Part shown: in pieces, positions 43,639-52,116 of the stretch
Numbering within the stretch: position 1 is the stretch's first letter
Layout of the letters: each line of letters starts with the position of its first letter
The notes under the pieces: model-generated
Database searches by the model: none
What the model was told of the DNA's origin: nothing
What the model saw: only the letters and a program-made list of their open reading frames with translations
Program-made: the position numbers and the translations under genes
DNA from: Iocasia fonsfrigidae
Lineage (GTDB): Bacteria; Bacillota; Halanaerobiia; Halanaerobiales; DTU029
Assembly: GCF_017751145.1 (NCBI RefSeq)
Contig: NZ_CP046640.1
Location: 248,001-312,000 of the forward strand
Direction: 5' to 3'
Length of the DNA: 64,000 nt

Positions 43639-44549
43639 CTTTTTTCCTCCTTAATTGTTTTTATCGCTTTGGCCAGATGTCCCTCATAGTTAGCTAATTG
43701 ACATTTGGCATTTTTTAAATCCAGTCCCGTCTCAATCATCATTATTGCTAATTTAACATTAAAATCAGTTTTTTTAAGATATTCTTCTGCTGTCTGATAA
43801 CTCACCTCACTTACAGATGTAATTATGTTTTTAGCTCTTTCAGCCAACTTTTGATTTTTTACCTGTAAATCTACCATATAGTTTTTATATACCTTACCCA
43901 ATTTAATCATGGTTGCTGTACTGAGTATATTTAAAACCATTTTCTGAGCTGTTCCGGCTTTCATTCTGGTTGAACCAGTGACAACTTCAGGCCCTACTAC
44001 TGGAGTAATAGATATTTTGGCAATTTTGGCAATTTTGGAATCAGGATTGCAACTTAAGGCAACAGTTCTGGCCTGTAAAGAATTCGCGTATTCTAGCCCA
44101 CTTATCACATAAGGGGTTTTACCACTAGCGGCAATGCCGACCAGAATGTCATTACTCGAAAAAGAGATTTCTTTTAATTGCTTAATTGCTTCTTCTTTAC
44201 TATCTTCTGCATTTTCTATAGAGTTTCTAATAGCTTTTTCCCCTCCGGCAATTAAACCTTGAACAAGATGATTGCTAACTCCGTAAGTAGGTGGGCATTC
44301 TGAAGCATCAAGAACTCCTAGTCTGCCGCTAGTACCTGCCCCAAGATATATTAAGCGACCACCTTTTTTTAAAGCTAAACTAATACTGTCAACTGCTTTT
44401 GCAATGTTTGTTAATTCTTTTTCTATAGCCTGTGCTACCAGTTTATCTTCTTGATTTATAATTTTGACAATTTCTATTGTCTCAATTTGATCAAGATTTT
44501 GAGAACGTGGATTTATGGATTCTGTGACTAAAGTATTCAAATTCTTCAT
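43635..44549 (-). CDS. murQ: N-acetylmuramic acid 6-phosphate etherase
   Basis: Cleaves the lactyl ether of MurNAc-6-phosphate to give GlcNAc-6-phosphate and D-lactate. From the ATG at 44549 (GGAGGTC four bases upstream; the longer frame from 44579 lacks a site) it has 304 residues and begins [20 protein letters not shown] as MurQ proteins do. The SIS fold has [21 protein letters not shown] (positions about 67-87, with the catalytic Glu84), [20 protein letters not shown] and [18 protein letters not shown]. It is the first gene of the operon and overlaps murP by four bases. Confidence 0.96.
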   Translation of the reverse strand: MKNLNTLVTESINPRSQNLDQIETIEIVKIINQEDKLVAQAIEKELTNIAKAVDSISLALKKGGRLIYLGAGTSGRLGVLDASECPPTYGVSNHLVQGLIAGGEKAIRNSIENAEDSKEEAIKQLKEISFSSNDILVGIAASGKTPYVISGLEYANSLQARTVALSCNPDSKIAKIAKISITPVVGPEVVTGSTRMKAGTAQKMVLNILSTATMIKLGKVYKNYMVDLQVKNQKLAERAKNIITSVSEVSYQTAEEYLKKTDFNVKLAIMMIETGLDLKNAKCQLANYEGHLAKAIKTIKEEKR

Positions 44550-44590
44550 TTTTGACCTCCATTCAAAATATTCTTTCATTTCTTAAGAGC

Positions 44591-44619
44591 ATTTTATCAT
44601 TATTGAAAATATATTTCAA
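44591..44619 (-). promoter_or_regulatory. murQ operon promoter
   Basis: On the minus strand TTGAAA (44619-44614), a 17-bp spacer and TAAAAT (44596-44591), about 40 bp before the murQ start. The operator at 44604-44618 covers the spacer and most of the -35 box. Confidence 0.75.
44604..44618. promoter_or_regulatory. RpiR-type operator, promoter-overlapping site
   Basis: TGAAAATATATTTCA, a near-perfect palindrome with TGAAA/TTTCA arms as expected for RpiR-family sites. Binding here would block the -35 box of the murQ promoter. Confidence 0.7.
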
Positions 44620-44635
44620 GTATATTTTTATATGA

Positions 44636-44650
44636 TGAAAATATATTTCA
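44636..44650. promoter_or_regulatory. RpiR-type operator, upstream site
   Basis: An identical 15-base copy of the 44604 site, centred 32 bp away, about three helical turns, so two dimers could sit on the same face. A weaker third version (GAAATATATTC) begins near 44659. The rest of the gap up to 44958 is AT-rich with no other feature I can support. Confidence 0.7.
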
Positions 44651-44958
44651 ATACCGAGAAATATATTCCTGTATGTGAATGAATTTATTATCTGTTTAAT
44701 ATTTTAAATTGATAGTTTCTTTAGAGTTTATTAAAGTTTTGACCAGATTCTAATATTGTAAGAGGTTTCCAGGAATTTTCACAAAATTAAATCAGTACTA
44801 GTAAAATATTTATTATTATAAGACTCTTTTATAATAAAGTTTCATGGCATAATTAAGTATACAAGAGCTTTTATTATTGGTATGATGGTAGAATTATTTG
44901 TTGATGATCGGTTAAATCAAGCATGACAGGTATTTTAATTTTTGAGGGGGAAAATAAT

Positions 44959-46053
44959 TTGAAACCTATCTGTTATTTGTCTGTTGGTCTGGATAACCTT
45001 GGTGATAAGGCCTGTCTGGAAGCATTTTTGAAAAAATTATCATCTTTATATCAGGGTAGTTCTGTTAAACCTGATATCTATCAGGTTTTATGGTATCAAT
45101 TTGACAAATTAAATATCCAGGAATTTTCTCTGGTAGTTTTAGGAGGGGGTTCTCTTCTGGCAACTAGTTATTATTTAAAGTGTTTATATCAAGCCCAGCA
45201 AGCAGGGGTGTCTACAGTAATCTGGGGTAGTGGTATTGATCATAGTGACCCTCAATTTACTGATGATTTACTTGCTGGCAGGGCAGAGGGAGTACCTGAT
45301 ATCGAGGAATTTTTTACTAGGAAAGTAAAATACCTACTCAGGTCTACAGTTAGTCAGGCAGGTTTAGTGGGGGTAAGGGGTCCTTATACTCTGAAAATAC
45401 TGCAGCTCCTTGATTGTCAGCTGGATAAAGTTTTTATTGCTGGGGATTCAGGTATCTTACTTGAACCAGATTTATCTCGGGATAATAATTTACATCTTAG
45501 CGAGAAAATGATAATGGTCAACTGGGGAACATCATATAATAAGGTTTATGGTGAGAATGAAGAAAAATTAGCTGGAGAACTGGCAGGGAGCCTGGATCAC
45601 TTACAGGAAGAGGGGTATCAGATTATTATCTATCCAGTCTGGGAACAAGATATTCCAGCAATATTTAGGCTTGTTGATGAAATGATTAATCAGGATAATT
45701 TAATTGTTATTAATAGGGTTTTACCCAGTAGCCAGCTTTTATGGTATATATCCCAGGCTAGCCTATCAATTAACTTTAAACTACACCCCTGTATATTTTC
45801 TGCAGCAGTAGGGGTACCTTTTATTTCATTGGCCTACCGTTTTAAATGTTTTGATTTTGCAGAGTCAGTTAAATGTCAGGAACTATGTATAAGGACTGAT
45901 GTCTGTGATATTAAGAAGGAGATATTAGATAGAGTTAAATATATCAGGGACAATAAAAATACTTATTATAACAAGTTTTTGCAGTATAAATCAGCTTTTA
46001 ACAAGAAGTATGACTTTCTAATAGAATATATAGATGAGACAATAAAAAAGTAG
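44959..46053 (+). CDS. Polysaccharide pyruvyl transferase family protein (CsaB-like)
   Basis: Enzymes of this family transfer pyruvate from PEP to a glycan as a ketal, giving a negative charge that in CsaB-type systems anchors S-layer proteins. The start is TTG 44959 with GAGGGGG eight bases upstream, giving 364 residues (an upstream ATG at 44923 has no site). Family features are the glycosyltransferase-B-like start ICYLSVGLDNLGDKACLEAF (positions about 4-23), LVVLGGGSLLATSYYLKCLY (near 58), VIWGSGID, GVRGPYTL, GDSGILLEP, and the late SINFKLHPCIFSAAVGVPFISL (positions about 270-291) that ends in the usual HxxI-type helix. It heads the glycan cluster. Confidence 0.82.
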   Translation: MKPICYLSVGLDNLGDKACLEAFLKKLSSLYQGSSVKPDIYQVLWYQFDKLNIQEFSLVVLGGGSLLATSYYLKCLYQAQQAGVSTVIWGSGIDHSDPQFTDDLLAGRAEGVPDIEEFFTRKVKYLLRSTVSQAGLVGVRGPYTLKILQLLDCQLDKVFIAGDSGILLEPDLSRDNNLHLSEKMIMVNWGTSYNKVYGENEEKLAGELAGSLDHLQEEGYQIIIYPVWEQDIPAIFRLVDEMINQDNLIVINRVLPSSQLLWYISQASLSINFKLHPCIFSAAVGVPFISLAYRFKCFDFAESVKCQELCIRTDVCDIKKEILDRVKYIRDNKNTYYNKFLQYKSAFNKKYDFLIEYIDETIKK

Positions 46054-46208
46054 GTTTTTTTCCATCAATGTTGGAGACAGCAAGTATTAGTGTTGTTTTG
46101 CGGGTCAGGGAGGAGTGGTAACAATTGTTAGCACATAATGTATTAGTCTATCATATAGTATATTAATTCATATATATTATATTATAGCAAGAGAAAGGAG
46201 AGAAAGCT

Positions 46209-46802
46209 ATGCCTAACTTTAAGGTGAGAAACTTTTCAGTTGACAGGCTTAAAACCCAGATATTTGGTACGAGTACAGAGAATCCCATTGCTACAGATAG
46301 TGATGGTTTGCTAAGGATACGAAGTATTTCAGATGCTATTTCTGTTGATATGACTGGCACAGTAGATATTCGTGACCTCACTGCCAGTAGTGACAGTATT
46401 GAAATATATGGTTTTGATGGCACCAATATTCAGAGGATCCAGACAGATACAGAGGGGAATATTAGAACACATCTAACAGCACGGGATTTTTCAGAGTTAA
46501 CAGAAACCGGGCTTGTTTCTACTGATGCTTTTACCTTTAGTGAACCTAGAGACAATTCTGAATTTACCACCTATTCGTTTGCGGTTTATAATTCTGGTGC
46601 TACTAATAGTATTGATGCCAGATTAGAGGTTAGTGCTGATACCGACCAGTGGTATGCCGATACGGCCGCAAGGAGTATATCAGCTGCCAGTGTAGATGTC
46701 TTCTTCCCGGCCAGTTTTCTTAAATATACCAGAGTAGCCTACAGGAGTACAGATGCAGGTAATGCTTCGTCACTGGATATCTTTTTTCAGGCTCAATTAT
46801 AA
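46209..46802 (+). CDS. DUF6385-like beta-rich protein
   Basis: A 197-residue protein without signal peptide or membrane segment. Residues 1 to about 95 are Thr/Ser/Asp/Ile-rich with short repeats such as SDGLLRIRS, GTVDIRDL and EGNIRTHL, probably beta strands. The C-terminal part (about 118-197) has SFAVYNSGATNSIDARLEVS, DQWYADTAA and FPASFLKYTRVAYRS, matching what I know as DUF6385 and also the end of the protein at 54375. The start is ATG 46209 behind AAAGGAGAG. It has its own terminator. Upstream CATATAGT near 46153 faintly resembles a sporulation sigma-E -10. I think it is a surface structural protein, perhaps the glycosylation target of its neighbours; that is inference. Confidence 0.7.
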   Translation: MPNFKVRNFSVDRLKTQIFGTSTENPIATDSDGLLRIRSISDAISVDMTGTVDIRDLTASSDSIEIYGFDGTNIQRIQTDTEGNIRTHLTARDFSELTETGLVSTDAFTFSEPRDNSEFTTYSFAVYNSGATNSIDARLEVSADTDQWYADTAARSISAASVDVFFPASFLKYTRVAYRSTDAGNASSLDIFFQAQL

Positions 46803-46811
46803 GGTAATTAT

Positions 46812-46835
46812 AGGGGGCCCTTTTCGGGCCTTTTT
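46812..46835 (+). terminator. Rho-independent terminator after the DUF6385-like gene
   Basis: GGCCC (46816-46820), loop TTTTC, GGGCC (46826-46830), extended by G-U and A-U pairs, followed by TTTTT (46831-46835). It separates the structural gene from the glycosyltransferases. Confidence 0.82.
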
Positions 46836-46870
46836 ATTCTAGAATGTTTTGGATGGAGAGATTAAATGAA

Positions 46871-48940
46871 ATGAAAAGACCAACAATAAGTCTTTGTATG
46901 ATTGTTAAAGATGAGGAAGAAAATCTTAAAAGGTGTTTGGATAGTGTCAAGGGTTTAGTTAAGGAAATAATTCTGGTGGACACAGGTTCAACAGATAATA
47001 CATTACAGATAGCTCAAGCTTACGGGGCAAAAATTATTAATTATAAGTGGGTAGATGATTTCAGTAAGGCAAGAAATAAATCATTGGCGGCGGCAGGGGG
47101 AGACTGGATATTATATCTTGATGCTGATGAGGAGTTACCTGAAGTAAGCCGTCAAATGTTAAAAAAAATAATTAACGCCCCTGATATTGAGGGTTACTTC
47201 TTTCAAGTTCTTAATTATACAGGTAAAAAGAGGGACTATTCGCAACTGGTACATCAGAGTTGCCGTTTGTTTAGAAATAGATTGGATTATCAATTTCAGG
47301 GAAAAATACATGAACAGATCCTACCTTCAATCTATCAATATTCTTCCCAGACCCAGGTTTTGAAGACGGATTTAAAGATAATTCATTATGGATATATGTC
47401 TGCTAATAGTAAGCGGAAAGAAAAACTGGAGAGGAATATTCGCATACTTAATAAAGAATTAGAAAGGTTTAGAAGTAATTCTTTTTTAGAATACCACCTT
47501 GGACTCTCTTATTATGAATTAGCAGATAAGAAAAAGGCCCTGGCCTGGTTTAAAAAGGCCTACAGTCATCTGGAAAGGGGTTATTCCTTTAGTCCAACTT
47601 TAATCAGGAATATTGGTCTTTGCTTATTTGACCTACAGGAATATAGTGAAGTGATAGGATTTATTGATTATGAGTTAGATAATTACCCTGACTATACAGA
47701 CCTTTATTATTTAAAGGGATTGGCGTTATTAAAAAACATTAATTACTCTCAGGCGATAAAAGAATTTGAACAATGTCTTTTAATTGGGGAAGTCTGTGGT
47801 AAATATACAACAACTGTTGGGGTAGGTAGTTTTTTAGGGCATTATAATCTGGCTAATGCCTATAAAGGGCGTTATGAGCGGGAAAAAGCAATAAAACATT
47901 ACAGGGAATCATTAAGTGTAGAACCTGATTTTTTAGACCCCCTTTACCCACTGACAAAACTATTAAAGGAGAAATATCAAAACCCAGCAGAACTTATTTC
48001 ATATCTGGAAACAGAATTTGATCTGTCCAGCTGGCAGGGTTTTATTATTCTGGCTGATTTATGTGCTTCTATCAGGGAAGATGCTCTAGCAGCAAATTAT
48101 TTAGCAAGGGTAGCAGTAAATACTAAACTTCCTTTAGAGGCAAGGCTGTTATATGCTAAATCACAACTTGCTTTAGGCAGATATAATCAGGTCTACAGGG
48201 ATTTTACATGCTTAATAGCAGAAGGTATTGAGTCGGAAACTTTTATTATTGAGTATTTTATAGCTTGCTGGTTAAAGAATTCTGCTGAGGGTATTGATAA
48301 GCTGACAGAAATTATTCAGGGGCTGTCTGATCAAGGGTTAAAATATATTTTATCCAGTATGAATAATATCTGTTGTGACAATCAGCAGAATATGGGATTA
48401 AAGAATAAGTTAAAAAAAGGGATTCAGAAATTAATTAATAAATATAGACAAAATGATGCTGAACAAAAACATACTATCAATGATTATCAGCATAAACTCA
48501 TTTATGTTCTGGAAAAAATCCTTCGCTACAATGCCTATGAATTATTTGATACCTTGACTGGTAAATTAATTACTGATTTAGGGATAGATGAGTGGGAAAA
48601 GGATTTTATTATTGGGGAGATATATTATAAGTATGGTTATTATAATGAGGCCAGCAGGGAATTTTTAAAGAGTCTGGATCATGGTGGTGAAGATGACCGA
48701 CTTTATTATTATCTTGGCTGCATCTGCGAAAAGAGGGAACTACTGGCTGATGCTGAGAATCTCTACTGTTATGCCTTAAATAATAATGAAAGACTGCTAA
48801 AATATCACCTGGCTGTAGTAAGGGTAGCACTCAAAAGGGCCCAGAAGATAAGTAGCTGGGTTTTAAAAGAAAAACCAGAGGCAGCTTATTTTCTCAAAGA
48901 AGAAAAAACACTAAAATACCTTTTGGGAAAACTGGGTTAG
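46871..48940 (+). CDS. Family 2 glycosyltransferase with TPR repeats (first)
   Basis: An inverting GT-A transferase fused to helical repeats. The start is ATG 46871 (GGAGAG ten bases upstream), 689 residues. The catalytic domain is about 5-230, with SLCMIVKDEEENLKRCLDSV (positions about 7-26), VDTGSTD (36-42), the metal-binding LDADEE (83-88) and a substrate segment GKIHEQI. From about 200 the protein becomes TPR-like, with repeats such as YHLGLSYYELADKKKALAWFKKA split over residues 205-230, and DLYYLKGLALLKNINYSQAI and GHYNLANAYKGRYEREKAIKHY further on. It carries no membrane segment. Similar proteins glycosylate protein targets; sugar and target are unknown. Confidence 0.85.
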   Translation: MKRPTISLCMIVKDEEENLKRCLDSVKGLVKEIILVDTGSTDNTLQIAQAYGAKIINYKWVDDFSKARNKSLAAAGGDWILYLDADEELPEVSRQMLKKIINAPDIEGYFFQVLNYTGKKRDYSQLVHQSCRLFRNRLDYQFQGKIHEQILPSIYQYSSQTQVLKTDLKIIHYGYMSANSKRKEKLERNIRILNKELERFRSNSFLEYHLGLSYYELADKKKALAWFKKAYSHLERGYSFSPTLIRNIGLCLFDLQEYSEVIGFIDYELDNYPDYTDLYYLKGLALLKNINYSQAIKEFEQCLLIGEVCGKYTTTVGVGSFLGHYNLANAYKGRYEREKAIKHYRESLSVEPDFLDPLYPLTKLLKEKYQNPAELISYLETEFDLSSWQGFIILADLCASIREDALAANYLARVAVNTKLPLEARLLYAKSQLALGRYNQVYRDFTCLIAEGIESETFIIEYFIACWLKNSAEGIDKLTEIIQGLSDQGLKYILSSMNNICCDNQQNMGLKNKLKKGIQKLINKYRQNDAEQKHTINDYQHKLIYVLEKILRYNAYELFDTLTGKLITDLGIDEWEKDFIIGEIYYKYGYYNEASREFLKSLDHGGEDDRLYYYLGCICEKRELLADAENLYCYALNNNERLLKYHLAVVRVALKRAQKISSWVLKEKPEAAYFLKEEKTLKYLLGKLG

Positions 48941-48950
48941 GGGTGGTTTA

Positions 48951-50933
48951 ATGTCTGATAAATTATTGAGTGTCTGTTTGATTACAAAAGATGAGGCCCA
49001 GAATCTGGCTACTTGTTTAAAAAGTATCAAGAACCTGGCCGATGAAATCATAGTTGTTGATACAGGTTCTACTGATAATACAGTTGAAATAGCCCGCAAA
49101 TTTGGGGCCAGGGTATATGTTTTTCCCTGGAATAATAATTTTTCAGCAGCAAGGAATTTTGCCCTTAAACAGGCAGAGGGATGCTGGGTTTTTATTATTG
49201 ATGCTGATGAAGAGCTTAAAACAATTGCTAAAAAGGAATGGATGTCACTACTTAATGATCAGGGGAAAGAGGCTTATTTTGTACAGATATCTAATTATGA
49301 AGACAGGCAGAACAGTGTATCTCAACCGGCCTTAAGGCTTTTCAGGAATAAAAAGGATTATTATTATCAAGGCAGGATACATGAACAGATTTTGCCCCAA
49401 ATTTTGAAAAAAAACCCCTTTTCAAAAATAGGATATACTGATCTTTTAATAAACCACTACGGTTATACCAGTCAAATGGTTGAACAGAAAAAGAAAATAG
49501 AGAGAAATATAGGCATTTTACAGCTTGAGTTAAAACACAATCCTAAAAATCCTTTTATGCGTTTTAACCTGGGAAATGAATATTACCGTCAGGGTGAATA
49601 TAAACTGGCAATCTGGCAGTACAGGGCTGTTCTTGAGTCTATTGATAAGCAATTTAGTTATTACCCTTATTTAATCTTTAAATTAGCTATAGCTTACTTA
49701 GCAGGGGGATATCATCTGGAATGCAGGAGAATATTACAGGATGGTTTAAAGGAATTCCCTGATTATACTGATCTTTATTATTTATTAGGTGAAACCTATT
49801 TAAATACTGGGGATTTTGCAAAGGCTGTAGGGGTTTTCGAGAAATGTTTGGAACTGGGTGCTCCTCCTTCCCAGTATGTTTCAATAAATGGTGTAGGTAC
49901 TGATAAAGCTGCCTATTACCTGGGAAAGTGTTATGAATACAACTTTAATATTGATAAAGCAATTGATTATTACCACTTAGCATTCACCCAAAACCCTACT
50001 AATAGCAATATTTTGCAGGATTTATTAGATTTATATGTTAAGTACCACAGTGAAAAGGAAATGGAAAATTTCATTAGCACAAATAGTGCTTCTCTTAGGG
50101 GTAAGGCCCTGAATTTATTACTGAAAGAGATAGTGGATTATTATCCTGGTCTTGTTATTAAAATATATGAAGAGGGGTTTTGCAGTTCAGTTGTAGAAAA
50201 AAACTATATTATTACCCAGGCCTACTGGAATAAGGGTGAATTGGATAAATTAGATGGTATTTTTAATAGTTTTTCTCCTGATGATTATCAAATAAAGGAG
50301 TTAAGCATCTTATTATATCAATATTACTGGTACAGGGGTAACAGGGAAGGGATAGTGACTTTGATTGAAACACAGGGAGAACAGGCCTACTTTAATATTA
50401 AAGAAATAGATTATCTTTTTACTGGCCGGAAAAGTCTGGGGACTGTCAAGGACTCTACTTTGTTGGAAACCCTCTATCTTTTATTAAAAAATTACCTGAC
50501 AATAGCTTATCAACCTGGAATTGATAAAATACTTGATATATACCAGGGTATAATATTATCTGATAGTATGAAGATGAAGCTGGGAAAACTTCTTTTTAGA
50601 AAGGGCTGTTGGAGGGAAGCAATAGATCAATTCCTGGGACTTAAAGATCAAAAACTGGATGAAGAATCACTAAGATATCTGGCTGTAATGGTTCTAGAAG
50701 GGGATGATATGCAGGCTGCTTTTGATTTTATGCAAAAGGCTTTAACTGATCAAGAAGCCAGTTTGATAAGCTGTTTAACTTACTTGAAGTTGTTATATAT
50801 CAATATAATGGATTATTGTCAAAAATCGGCCGGGGTTTTCACTGATTATCCGTATTTTACGGAGATTGAAGAAGGGATTCAAAAGGGGGTTGACAGGATT
50901 GACACTTTCAATCTGTATGATAGTCAGGGATGA
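48951..50933 (+). CDS. Family 2 glycosyltransferase with TPR repeats (second)
   Basis: Parallel in design to the gene before it and starting 10 bp after its stop: GT-A domain at about 5-230 with SVCLITKDEAQNLATCLKSI (7-26), VDTGSTD (36-42), DADEE (84-88) and GRIHEQI. It then has TPR-like helices, e.g. FNLGNEYYRQGEYKLAIWQY (about 205-224), LYYLLGETYLNTGDFAKAVG and YYLGKCYEYNFNIDKAIDYY, and a long helical C-terminal half to residue 660. The start is ATG 48951 behind GGGGTGG. Its 3' end overlaps the next gene by 35 bases. The two enzymes probably add successive sugars or act on different targets. Confidence 0.85.
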   Translation: MSDKLLSVCLITKDEAQNLATCLKSIKNLADEIIVVDTGSTDNTVEIARKFGARVYVFPWNNNFSAARNFALKQAEGCWVFIIDADEELKTIAKKEWMSLLNDQGKEAYFVQISNYEDRQNSVSQPALRLFRNKKDYYYQGRIHEQILPQILKKNPFSKIGYTDLLINHYGYTSQMVEQKKKIERNIGILQLELKHNPKNPFMRFNLGNEYYRQGEYKLAIWQYRAVLESIDKQFSYYPYLIFKLAIAYLAGGYHLECRRILQDGLKEFPDYTDLYYLLGETYLNTGDFAKAVGVFEKCLELGAPPSQYVSINGVGTDKAAYYLGKCYEYNFNIDKAIDYYHLAFTQNPTNSNILQDLLDLYVKYHSEKEMENFISTNSASLRGKALNLLLKEIVDYYPGLVIKIYEEGFCSSVVEKNYIITQAYWNKGELDKLDGIFNSFSPDDYQIKELSILLYQYYWYRGNREGIVTLIETQGEQAYFNIKEIDYLFTGRKSLGTVKDSTLLETLYLLLKNYLTIAYQPGIDKILDIYQGIILSDSMKMKLGKLLFRKGCWREAIDQFLGLKDQKLDEESLRYLAVMVLEGDDMQAAFDFMQKALTDQEASLISCLTYLKLLYINIMDYCQKSAGVFTDYPYFTEIEEGIQKGVDRIDTFNLYDSQG

Positions 50934-52116
50934 AGAAGATTACCTCCCTGACTGCCTGGATAGTATTGCTGAACTGGCAGATGAGTTAATAGTTGTTGAT
51001 ACAGGTTCTACTGATCAGACCTTAAACATTGCTGAGAGCTATGGAGCCAGGATATTTCAGATAGATTGGGAACATAATTTTGCTGTTGCCAGAAATTATT
51101 CCCTTGCCAGAGCCAGTGGTGATTGGATATTTGTTCTTGATGCCGATGAACGACTTCCTTTGAAATTCCACAGTCGGGTCAGGGGGCTGCTGAAGAAGGC
51201 TTTAGAAAATAATATAGCGGGTTGGCTGGTCCAGATTAAAAACTACTATGGTAGTGTAAAATCTGGTGATTATGTACTTGATTCAGCCTGCCGTATTTTC
51301 CGGAACCAGGTTGAATATCGTTACAGCTCCCCCTTACATGAGGAGATGTCCCAGGTCATTCAGGAGAATGATCCCGAAGCAGTAATACTAAAGACTGATA
51401 TTTACTTAGAACACCTTGGATATTTAGACCAGCTAGTCAGCGGAAAAAGGAAGAGCAGGAGGAATACCCTGATCCTTGAAAAGGCTTTAAAAAAAGCACC
51501 GTGTGACCCTTTTTTAATCTATGCCTATGGAACAGAGTTGTTTCAACAGAATAATTATCAGGGGGCTCTACAATATTATAAAAAAATCACTGCCAATCTG
51601 GCAGAATTAAGTTTTGGAGCAGATTTATTATATAAAACAGTAACTGCCTTACTGCAGCAGGAAGAATATATAAAAGGCATGAATTTACTAAAGAAAGGTC
51701 TTAAACTTTTTCCCGATTTTCAGGCATTGTGGTTTGTTAAAGGTGAATACCACCTTAGATGTAATGAATTCAAGAAGGCCATAGCTGCCTACCATAGCTG
51801 TCTACAGCTTAATAACAATAATAATAAATTTTTGGAAATAAATGGTTTGAGCTCCTTCAGGACTTATCATGCCCTGGCAAGGGTTTATGAGATGATGGGA
51901 GAAGATAGTAAGGCTATTGATTATTATTTGCAGGCCTTAAGGGAAAATCCAGGGTATCAAGCAGTAATAAATGGGCTTAAAGGATTATTAATCAAAATAA
52001 AGAAGAGGGCTATAGATTATTTAGATTTATCAAAGGTGGCTGAAAAATATGACCCTATTTATGACCTTTATAGGGAATGGCTAATGGATGGTGAGTTAAG
52101 TGAAAAAATTAAGTAA
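50899..52116 (+). CDS. Family 2 glycosyltransferase with TPR repeats (third)
   Basis: A shorter member of the set, 405 residues from TTG 50899. This start is favoured because AAAGGGGG (50882-50889) lies nine bases upstream and because the protein then begins MTLSICMIVRDEEDYLPDCL like its two relatives. TTG 50890 and TTG 50866 are in-frame alternatives. VDTGSTD (33-39) and DADE (81-84) mark the catalytic site. TPR-like stretches include FLIYAYGTELFQQNNYQGAL, LWFVKGEYHLRCNEFKKAIA and YHALARVYEMMGEDSKAIDYY (about residues 315-335). It overlaps the genes on both sides, so the whole group is one transcript. Confidence 0.84.
   Translation: MTLSICMIVRDEEDYLPDCLDSIAELADELIVVDTGSTDQTLNIAESYGARIFQIDWEHNFAVARNYSLARASGDWIFVLDADERLPLKFHSRVRGLLKKALENNIAGWLVQIKNYYGSVKSGDYVLDSACRIFRNQVEYRYSSPLHEEMSQVIQENDPEAVILKTDIYLEHLGYLDQLVSGKRKSRRNTLILEKALKKAPCDPFLIYAYGTELFQQNNYQGALQYYKKITANLAELSFGADLLYKTVTALLQQEEYIKGMNLLKKGLKLFPDFQALWFVKGEYHLRCNEFKKAIAAYHSCLQLNNNNNKFLEINGLSSFRTYHALARVYEMMGEDSKAIDYYLQALRENPGYQAVINGLKGLLIKIKKRAIDYLDLSKVAEKYDPIYDLYREWLMDGELSEKIK

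Noticed and set aside
48609-48830. His/Pro-rich minus-strand frame inside the first TPR glycosyltransferase
   Set aside because: Shadow of a well-supported coding frame, without a ribosome binding site.
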